A stretch of DNA of 5,421 bases, taken from contig JAFYBI010000217.1 of assembly GCA_017540285.1 (NCBI GenBank), forward strand, positions 1 to 5,421, read 5' to 3'. The stretch comes from Clostridia bacterium (lineage in GTDB: Bacteria > Bacillota > Clostridia > Oscillospirales > CAG-272). The notes under the pieces were generated by a model that worked only from the letters and a program-made list of their open reading frames with translations, was not told where the DNA came from and did no database searches. The translations under genes and the position numbers were made by a program. This document shows positions 1 through 5,421 of the stretch, in pieces (position 1 is the stretch's first letter; each line of letters starts with the position of its first letter).

Positions 1-1
1 C

Positions 2-1240
2 GCGATCTGTGCCTGGCAGTACGACGGCGCGGGCGTGACCCTCTGGGCGGACGTGCGGTGCGGCGGCGAGGGCGTGATCCTCAAAAACCGCACGCTCTCC
101 GTCTGCACCGTCCTCTTCCGCGACTATGAAAATGTGACGGCGTTCGCGGCGGGCCGGTCGTTCTGTGCCGCGATGTGCCCGGATCCCTGCCTGCCGAAGC
201 ACCCGGTCTACGGCTCGAACAACTGGTACTACGCCTACGGCAACAGCTCGCACGACGAGATCCTCGGGGACACGAAGATCGTCGCGGAGCAGTGCGCGGG
301 GCTTTCCAATATCCCGTACATGGTCATCGACGACGGCTGGCAGAAGTGGAACACCGACGCGCCGTGGACGGTGACGAACGAGCGGTTCTCCGACATGAAG
401 GCCCTCGCCGGTGAGATGCGCGCCGCCGGAGTCCGCCCGGGCATCTGGGTCCGGTATCTGGTGGACGGTCACCGCGAGCTGGCGGCGACGGAAGGCGCGG
501 ACGAGAGCTGGCGGCTTGCCCGTGACGCGGATTACCTCGATCCGTCGCATCCGGCGGTCCTCGACTACGTCGCCCGGATCACGCGCATGATCGCCCGCGA
601 CTGGGGCTACGAGCTCATCAAGCACGACTATTCGACCTTCGACCTCTTCGGCACGTGGGGGCTGCACTTCGGCGACAAGATCACGAAGAACGGCTGGCAC
701 TTCTTTGACCGGAGCCGCACGTCCGCCGAGATCGTCGTGGACTTTTACAAGACGATCCGCGAGGCGGCGGGGGACGGCTGCGTCATCATCGGCTGCAACA
801 CGATCCCGCACCTCTGCGCGGGGCTCCACGAGCTGAACCGCACGGGCGACGACACGTCCGGGTTCGAGTGGGACCGCACGCGGAAGATGGGCGTCAACAC
901 GCTCGCGTTCCGGCTCATCCAGAACGGGACGTTCTACATGGCGGACGCGGACTGCGTCGGGATCACGGGCGCGATCGGATGGGAATACAACCGGCAGTGG
1001 CTGGACGTCCTCGCGCGCACGGGCTCGCCGCTCTTCGTCTCCTGCAAGCCGGGCGTACTGAATGCCGACGAGCTCGCCGAGCTGAAGGCCGCGTGGGCCG
1101 TCAATTCGGTGCAGAAGAACGTCGCGCGTCCGGTGGACTGGATGGAGACCGAGACGCCGGCCCTTTGGGAGATCGACGGGGAGCTCGTGCGGTACAACTG
1201 GTACAACGAGTTCGGCGCGGAGACGTTCCGGGGAAAATAA
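2..1240 (+). CDS. GH36/GH27-clan alpha-galactosidase-like glycoside hydrolase, 5'-truncated by window edge
   Basis: This is the C-terminal 412 residues of a retaining glycoside hydrolase of the melibiase type. The frame is open from base 2, so the GTG at 35 is an internal valine codon and the true start is off the left edge. Visible landmarks are a YGSNNWYYAYG segment (bases 212-244) leading into the catalytic barrel and IDDGWQ (326-343), the usual substrate-binding strand. KHDYSTFD (620-643) follows, whose first Asp (626-628) matches the GH36/GH27 nucleophile. RTGDD (839-853) fits the RxxxD pattern of the acid/base, with Asp at 851-853. The protein ends with a DW...W...YNWY stretch and no long extra domain. 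Family knowledge predicts hydrolysis of alpha-galactosides or related alpha-glycosides, but substrate and location cannot be read because the N-terminus is missing. Third codon positions are almost all G or C, more so than in the - strand genes. An alternative is a GH36-like enzyme of other specificity. Confidence 0.85.
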   Translation, partial: AICAWQYDGAGVTLWADVRCGGEGVILKNRTLSVCTVLFRDYENVTAFAAGRSFCAAMCPDPCLPKHPVYGSNNWYYAYGNSSHDEILGDTKIVAEQCAGLSNIPYMVIDDGWQKWNTDAPWTVTNERFSDMKALAGEMRAAGVRPGIWVRYLVDGHRELAATEGADESWRLARDADYLDPSHPAVLDYVARITRMIARDWGYELIKHDYSTFDLFGTWGLHFGDKITKNGWHFFDRSRTSAEIVVDFYKTIREAAGDGCVIIGCNTIPHLCAGLHELNRTGDDTSGFEWDRTRKMGVNTLAFRLIQNGTFYMADADCVGITGAIGWEYNRQWLDVLARTGSPLFVSCKPGVLNADELAELKAAWAVNSVQKNVARPVDWMETETPALWEIDGELVRYNWYNEFGAETFRGK

Positions 1241-1267
1241 ACGAACAAAGCAAAGGAACCGCAATGA

Positions 1268-1298
1268 AGAAAACCGACCTCGCGAAGGCCGGTTTTCT
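1268..1298. terminator. Bidirectional intrinsic terminator between convergent genes
   Basis: Two 13-base arms (1268-1280 and 1286-1298) pair around the 5-base loop CGCGA, with one non-matching pair at 1277/1289. Read on the + strand this is an A-C mismatch. Read on the - strand it becomes a G-U wobble, so the hairpin is slightly better for - strand transcripts. The outer part of each arm is AGAAAA or TTTTCT, giving U-rich 3' ends in both directions (TTTTCTCTTT on +, TTTTCTTC on -). It lies 27 bases after the hydrolase stop and 15 bases after the solute-binding protein stop, so it can serve both genes. Confidence 0.85.
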
Positions 1299-1313
1299 CT
1301 TTGACCTCATCTT

Positions 1314-3593
1314 CTATCGGTGCTCCGCCAGCCAGAGGGATACCCGTGACTGGATCGCCCTCGCGCAGGTCTCCGGCGTGGAAGCGCCTGCACTCAGGGC
1401 GGAAAGCTCCTCGGCGATGATCGCGCTTACCTCTTCGCCGATCCCGGACAGAAGCGGCGTGCCGACCCGGTCGAGAATGTCCGCCACCGCGTACCGTTCG
1501 TCCCAGCCGTAGGGTATCCGGATCCCCTTGCGGCCGGGCGCAGGATCGACCGGACCGATGAATCCCGTGCCGTCGGCCCATTTGATGCTGTATCCGGTCA
1601 TGTTCGGCGTCGTCTCGTCCAGAAAGACGGTCCTGAGCGGGGACGTACCGGTATAGGAGGTCACCGGGTCCTGCAAGAACGCGCTGAGAAACGCCCATGC
1701 GTCGTCCGGATACGCCGCGGTGTTCAGGATCATCATCGTCCGGCCCACCGAGGTGACGATCCCGCCGGTATCCCCCCTGTTCCCGACGGTCGGATAGCCG
1801 ATCATCGTCAGATTGTCCATGTTTTCCTCGAGAAAACCAAGAGGGGCAGACGAGTAGCCGGATCCGTCGGAAAACGTTTTGCTGTACAGCGCGATCTTTC
1901 CTTCCGCGTACATCACGTCCAGATCATCGAACATGGCGTTCAGGGAGGAATACCGTTTCCGGTATTCGGCGTTTGTCGCCGGCAGGGTCGACAGCCACCT
2001 GAACAGCCGGATCGCCTCGGGGCTGTCGAAGGAACAGGTCCCGGTTTCCATGTCGATGAACTGCCGCAGATCGGTGTAGTAGAAGAGTCTGCCGATGGCT
2101 TCGCTCTGGATCAGACCCTGGAGCGGCTCCACGTCCTCGGGCAGGGATTCGATGAAGTCGAGCTCCTCCTCGAGGGTCCAGCTCTCCCGCCCGGCGTATT
2201 CGCCCAGCACGGAATTCTTCCCGACCAGCGCATGGCATGCGATGGATTCCGGCATGCCCCAGATCATGCCGTTGTAGGTCATCGTCCGCAGGACCGCGCC
2301 GAACAGCGTCTCCCGGTTGACCGCCGGGTCCCGGTCGATGTAGGGCGTGAGATCGAGGCACAGCGAATGGTCGATCATGACCTGAAAGACATCTGCCTCC
2401 CAGAGAAACAGCATGTCCGGCCGGCGAACGCCCGTCAGAATATCGCGCACCATCGCGTCCTTCGCCAGCCGGAAGTCGCCGTACAGTTCGCCGAAGTTGG
2501 TCACGGTGACCTTCACATTCGGGTGTACGGCGTTGAATTCCGTGATGCAGTTGCGGAGAAACGACTCGTTATAGTCCTCCGCCTGACGCAGGATCCCGAT
2601 TTCCACCGTCCGGATCTCGGTGCCGGGAGCGGCGGCTTCCGTCCGGCGGTACAGGCGCAGCTGCTCCCCGTCGAGGGCGTGCTTGACGAACACGGCGGAC
2701 TGCCGGTCCGGGAGGACGGCGAGGAGCGAGGACATCGGGGTCAGCCCGGATTCCGCGTAATCCATGAAGAGCGTCCAGGCATCCTCTTCCCACACCTCGA
2801 TCCCCTTGTCCGTAATGCAGGCGGGCAGGGAGGCGCCTTCCGCGGTCTGCATCAGGAAGACGGAATGGAGAGTGCCGCCTTCATGCGGGATCTCGTCGCC
2901 CGGATCCCCGAGCCGGTCCGCATGGCGCAGTCCGTAAGCGCTGCCGAGGATCCAGACGCCGTCCCCTTCGTCCGCCGCGACGGAGAGGATCATATCGTCC
3001 CACGGGATCGTCAGGCGCGGCGTCAGGTCGGGATCGAGGACGACGATGCTGTTGAGCACGCCGAACTGCGCCAGCCAGATCGCGCCGTCCCCGCCGACGG
3101 AGAGGACCCGGGGCTGGAAGCCTCCTCCCGGGATCAGATCGGAGAGCGCTTCGCCGACCGTTTCTTCCGCGCCGTCCTTCCGCAGGACGCGATACGTACG
3201 GCCGGAGCCGCCCTCCTCCATGAGAAGGAAGACATGCCCGTTCTCCGCGAGAGTGCCGGAGACGATCATGCTGCCCTCGGGGAGCGAGAGAGGCACCGCG
3301 CTGCCTTCGACGGGCTCCGCGCCGTCCTCCGTCAGGCGGAACACTTCGCGTGCGTAGCGGATCGGCTCATCCTCCGCTTCGCAGACGACGACCGCGAGGG
3401 TCCCGGCCTCGGCGTCGTAATACGGCAGCACGTTGGCGATGGGTTCTCCGCGCACCTTCACGTCCGCGCCGTGAAAAACCGCTGCCGGCATGGTCTCTTC
3501 CGTCACAGGCGTCTCTTCCGTCTTTCCGCATCCGCTCAGGGCGAAAACCGCCGCCAGGAGCAGCAGGCAAACGCGCAGTATCGTCCTTTTCAT
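1314..3593 (-). CDS. Extracellular solute-binding lipoprotein (family 1-like) with propeller-like N-terminal region
   Basis: This is a complete 759-residue surface lipoprotein. The ATG at 3591-3593 is fixed by an AGGAGGA site six bases upstream and by an immediate signal peptide: MKR, a hydrophobic run, then LSGC with the lipidated Cys at residue 22. A short linker rich in Glu and Thr follows. Residues about 40-325 are beta-rich with recurring GDGAIW and GDGVWI segments, suggestive of a beta-propeller. Residues about 328-759 resemble family 1 solute-binding proteins: a first strand and helix near FNAVHPNVKVTVTNF (353-367), RPDMLFLWEA (391-400), DLTPYIDRDP (414-423), MIWGMPES (443-450), and late DDAWAFLSAFL (630-640). 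The C-terminal helix is IQSRVSLWLAEH. Family knowledge suggests sugar or oligosaccharide capture for an ABC importer, but the protein is far longer than typical binding proteins and no permease is seen, so a sensing or scavenging role is possible. It is the last gene of its unit. The ligand cannot be inferred. Confidence 0.88.
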   Translation of the reverse strand: MKRTILRVCLLLLAAVFALSGCGKTEETPVTEETMPAAVFHGADVKVRGEPIANVLPYYDAEAGTLAVVVCEAEDEPIRYAREVFRLTEDGAEPVEGSAVPLSLPEGSMIVSGTLAENGHVFLLMEEGGSGRTYRVLRKDGAEETVGEALSDLIPGGGFQPRVLSVGGDGAIWLAQFGVLNSIVVLDPDLTPRLTIPWDDMILSVAADEGDGVWILGSAYGLRHADRLGDPGDEIPHEGGTLHSVFLMQTAEGASLPACITDKGIEVWEEDAWTLFMDYAESGLTPMSSLLAVLPDRQSAVFVKHALDGEQLRLYRRTEAAAPGTEIRTVEIGILRQAEDYNESFLRNCITEFNAVHPNVKVTVTNFGELYGDFRLAKDAMVRDILTGVRRPDMLFLWEADVFQVMIDHSLCLDLTPYIDRDPAVNRETLFGAVLRTMTYNGMIWGMPESIACHALVGKNSVLGEYAGRESWTLEEELDFIESLPEDVEPLQGLIQSEAIGRLFYYTDLRQFIDMETGTCSFDSPEAIRLFRWLSTLPATNAEYRKRYSSLNAMFDDLDVMYAEGKIALYSKTFSDGSGYSSAPLGFLEENMDNLTMIGYPTVGNRGDTGGIVTSVGRTMMILNTAAYPDDAWAFLSAFLQDPVTSYTGTSPLRTVFLDETTPNMTGYSIKWADGTGFIGPVDPAPGRKGIRIPYGWDERYAVADILDRVGTPLLSGIGEEVSAIIAEELSALSAGASTPETCARAIQSRVSLWLAEHR
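1319..1356 (-). repeat. 38-bp direct repeat, copy 1 (3' end of the 759-residue gene)
   Basis: This segment matches 3633-3670 with one difference (T at 1347 versus C at 3661). It encodes the terminal IQSRVSLWLAEH helix in the same frame in both genes, and the single change is silent (Ser TCA versus TCG). Sequence on either side diverges at once. The similarity reflects paralogy of the two genes rather than a mobile repeat. Confidence 0.9.
3528..3593 (-). other. Lipoprotein signal peptide and lipobox
   Basis: This stretch encodes residues 1-22 of the 759-residue protein. A short basic start (MKR, with Arg7) is followed by a hydrophobic core rich in Leu, Ala and Val. It closes with the lipobox Leu19-Ser20-Gly21-Cys22, the pattern processed by signal peptidase II. 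The mature protein would therefore be anchored by a diacylglycerol-modified Cys on the outer face of the membrane. Confidence 0.9.
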
Positions 3594-3599
3594 GATCGT

Positions 3600-3606
3600 T
3601 CCTCCT
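3600..3606 (-). promoter_or_regulatory. Strong ribosome binding site for the 759-residue lipoprotein
   Basis: Read on the - strand the bases are AGGAGGA, followed by six bases (ACGATC) and the ATG. It sits in the 34-base gap after the upstream paralogue's stop codon. It decides the start of the downstream gene and indicates that the two genes are translated separately from one message. No promoter-like sequence is evident in this short gap. Confidence 0.88.
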
Positions 3607-3627
3607 CTTTATCGCTGCCTTCTCCCA

Positions 3628-5421
3628 TCACTGGTGCTCCGCCAGCCAGAGGGATACCCGCGACTGGATCTTTGCGGCGCAGTCAGATTCGCTCGTCCCG
3701 CGGCCCAGATAGGCAGAGATTTCCTCTTTCACGATGGCTGCGATCTCCGAGGGGGTGTAGTCGATGACGCGACCCCCGCCGTCGCTGTCGAGCATCGCTT
3801 CGATTTCATCGAGGATCTCCGGCGTCGCATCGTAGACGATCCGGGATTTGCCGTATTCTTTCTTCGCCTGCTCCGGGTTCGCGCCTTTTTCCGGGAAGAC
3901 CACCGTATTCGTGGCGGGATCCGTCAGAATGAAATAGGTCTCGAATGCTTTCCGGTACGCTGCAAATCCGCTCTTCGTCGCGGGAAACTGCGTATCCCAG
4001 AGCATTTCGTAGGAACTTTCCGTCACCTCGAAAAACGTGCGGATGAGATCCCATGCGGCATCCGGATCGGCGCAGGATTTCAGAACGACGCATACCTCGT
4101 TGGACGAGAGAATATTTGCGCTCAAACCGTCCGGCGAAGGATAACCGATCCGCACGAGGTCTGACGTTCCAAACTGCAATTCCTGATTGAGATATCCGTA
4201 AATCCCGTTCAGATAGTGGATCCCGAGCGCATAGTGTCCGGTGCGGTACGGTTCGTACAGGTCCTCCATGCTGACGAAGGCAGAGGGACTGGCGAGGTCG
4301 TCCGGCTCCTTCGGCAAAGTCTTCGCAAAGCGCAGAAAGTCGGTGAAGTCCCCGCCGGAAAAATCACAGGTCATCGCGTCGTAGTCGATCCAGCGGTTAT
4401 AACCCGCCGCGCCGAGGATCACATCCGCGGAATCCTGCGTGAGCGAACCGTTGAGGACGCGGTCCTTCGGCTGCGCGGCGGCAAAATCAAAGAATTCCGT
4501 GAGCGTCCACGTCCCGCGCTTCGCGTACTTGCCGAGGATATCGCGCCGCGCCGTGACGGTCCGCAGATCGAACATGGGTGTGATGCCCCAGAGTCCGCCG
4601 TCTTCGTCGGTAAACGCCGTCCGTACCGTGCGGAACAGGTCGTCTGCGCGGATTTGCGGGTCTTTCTCAAGATACGGGAGCAGATCGATGTAAAGCTTCT
4701 TGGAGAGAATGGCATCCGTCAGGGTATTCGAGGGGGTCGTCAGCACGACATCCGGCTGATAGAAGCCGTTGACGATGTTGAACGTCAGTCTGTCGACACC
4801 GGAGGCCAGGGTCTGCCCGTCTGAAAAATCCGTCACGATGACCCGCACATCCGGATGTGTCCGGTTGTATGCCGCGACCCGTTCGTCTATCCGGCGGTCT
4901 TGGCGGTGCGTCGCGGCGACGACGATCGTCTTCACTTCGGAGAGATCCAGATCGGGCGCGCGGCAATAGAGGCAGAAGCCGTCCATCTCTTCATCCTGAG
5001 AGTTGCTCTGATAAAAGACCCGCTCTTCGTCCACGGCGAAAAACAGAATCAACTCCCCGGAGATCGCGGAGTTCCGGTCGCTCAGAAGCAGCCGGGGCTC
5101 TTCTTCGCCCCGCGTCCAGAGTCCGTCCCGATCCTGCCACAGGAACTGTCCCCCATTTGTGAAGAATCCCCGGTAGATCAGGCCGGGGATCTCGCAGACA
5201 AGGCTGTCCCGCCGTGTCCCGGGATCTACGGCATAGACGCCGGTGTTCTGCGTGCCCCGCACCGAGAAGGCCGGCATCCCGTCCGAGAAACCGACGGCGC
5301 CGATCTCACCGACCGCCTTGACAAGATATTGCCGTTCCAGTCGTCCGTTCAGCACTGCCAGCTCGTCTCCCACCGCGGCAAGGACCGTATCCTGCCCGTC
5401 GTGGGCAAGCATGCCTTGCAA
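3628..5421 (-). CDS. Paralogous extracellular solute-binding protein (family 1-like), N-terminus beyond window edge
   Basis: The 597 residues seen here end at a TGA (3628-3630). The frame stays open to the right edge, and the TTG at 5419-5421 is probably just an internal Leu codon. Residues about 1-155 are beta-rich, with a LWQDRDGLW segment (94-102) like the propeller-type repeats of the neighbour. Residues about 163-597 align by eye with the neighbour's binding domain: YNRTHPDVRVIVTDF (185-199), QPDVVL (222-227), DLLPYLEKDP (246-255), GGLWGI (275-280), WTLTEFFDF (305-313), and PDAAWDLIRTFF (453-464). The C-terminal helix is IQSRVSLWLAEH. If the architecture matches, roughly 165 residues, including a signal peptide, are off the edge. 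It lies 34 bases upstream of the second gene, so the two are likely co-transcribed. A CLYC motif (150-153) sits just before the binding domain where the paralogue has Arg at both positions. Role and ligand carry the same uncertainty as for the paralogue. Confidence 0.85.
   Translation of the reverse strand: MQGMLAHDGQDTVLAAVGDELAVLNGRLERQYLVKAVGEIGAVGFSDGMPAFSVRGTQNTGVYAVDPGTRRDSLVCEIPGLIYRGFFTNGGQFLWQDRDGLWTRGEEEPRLLLSDRNSAISGELILFFAVDEERVFYQSNSQDEEMDGFCLYCRAPDLDLSEVKTIVVAATHRQDRRIDERVAAYNRTHPDVRVIVTDFSDGQTLASGVDRLTFNIVNGFYQPDVVLTTPSNTLTDAILSKKLYIDLLPYLEKDPQIRADDLFRTVRTAFTDEDGGLWGITPMFDLRTVTARRDILGKYAKRGTWTLTEFFDFAAAQPKDRVLNGSLTQDSADVILGAAGYNRWIDYDAMTCDFSGGDFTDFLRFAKTLPKEPDDLASPSAFVSMEDLYEPYRTGHYALGIHYLNGIYGYLNQELQFGTSDLVRIGYPSPDGLSANILSSNEVCVVLKSCADPDAAWDLIRTFFEVTESSYEMLWDTQFPATKSGFAAYRKAFETYFILTDPATNTVVFPEKGANPEQAKKEYGKSRIVYDATPEILDEIEAMLDSDGGGRVIDYTPSEIAAIVKEEISAYLGRGTSESDCAAKIQSRVSLWLAEHQ
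3633..3670 (-). repeat. 38-bp direct repeat, copy 2 (3' end of the upstream paralogue)
   Basis: This is the partner of the copy at 1319-1356, in the same orientation and 2314 bases away. It covers the last codons of the upstream solute-binding gene, just before the TGA. Identity at the DNA level is far higher here than in the rest of the paired genes. Confidence 0.9.

Noticed and set aside
1264..1512. Small frame starting at ATG 1264 (MKKTDLAKAG...) preceded by an AAAGGA-like site
   Set aside because: Its first codons are the terminator stem itself and the rest is antisense to the lipoprotein gene. The apparent ribosome site is weak and the product has no family features.
868..1512. A 214-codon + strand frame overlapping the hydrolase gene
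   Set aside because: It is a shifted frame of the hydrolase with an Arg/Gly-rich product and continues through the terminator.
934..1698. A 254-codon open frame on the - strand spanning the terminator
   Set aside because: It overlaps the hydrolase 3' end and the lipoprotein 3' end in a different frame, reads through the terminator hairpin and resembles no known protein.
2232..3767. A 511-codon open frame on the + strand opposite the solute-binding genes
   Set aside because: It runs antisense across one gene, the intergenic gap and the end of the next. Its product is rich in Arg, His, Asp and Gly without any recognisable domain. The - strand protein has a signal peptide, lipobox, strong ribosome binding site and family motifs. 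Long antisense frames are expected in GC-rich coding DNA.
3490..4164. A 224-codon + strand frame across the intergenic gap between the paralogues
   Set aside because: It is antisense to both genes and to the ribosome binding site, has low-complexity basic composition and no recognisable motifs.
4216..4824. A 202-codon + strand frame opposite the partial solute-binding gene
   Set aside because: It is an antisense shadow in GC-rich DNA. The - strand frame has clear similarity to its paralogue throughout.

Overview
The window is GC-rich. It holds the 3' part of a glycoside hydrolase gene on the + strand and two tandem genes for extracellular solute-binding proteins on the - strand. The two groups converge on a short shared terminator. 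A lipoprotein signal peptide, a strong AGGAGGA ribosome binding site and long solute-binding lipoproteins with a propeller-like N-terminal part point to a Gram-positive member of the Clostridia/Firmicutes, possibly a GC-rich gut lineage. That assignment is inference from protein style. Nothing in the window fixes the taxon.

Layout. Bases 2-1240 (+) encode the C-terminal 412 residues of a GH36/GH27-clan (melibiase-like) enzyme whose start lies off the left edge. Bases 1241-1313 hold no gene but contain an imperfect 13-bp hairpin (1268-1298) with U-rich flanks on both strands, fit to terminate transcription from both sides. Bases 1314-3593 (-) encode a complete 759-residue lipoprotein with a solute-binding domain. 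After a 34-base gap holding only its ribosome binding site, bases 3628-5421 (-) encode the C-terminal 597 residues of a paralogue whose start lies off the right edge. The two - strand genes look like one transcription unit, with its promoter beyond the right edge.

How they may work together. Family 1 solute-binding proteins usually capture sugars or oligosaccharides at the cell surface, and GH36-like enzymes release galactose or related sugars from alpha-linked glycosides. A shared role in carbohydrate use is plausible. However, the genes are convergent rather than co-transcribed, and no permease or ATPase is visible, so the link is only positional.

The most notable points are the paired paralogous binding proteins with propeller-like extensions and no transporter in view, and a 38-bp stretch that is almost identical at the 3' ends of the two otherwise diverged paralogues. 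I found no mobile element, CRISPR array, RNA gene or convincing new system.
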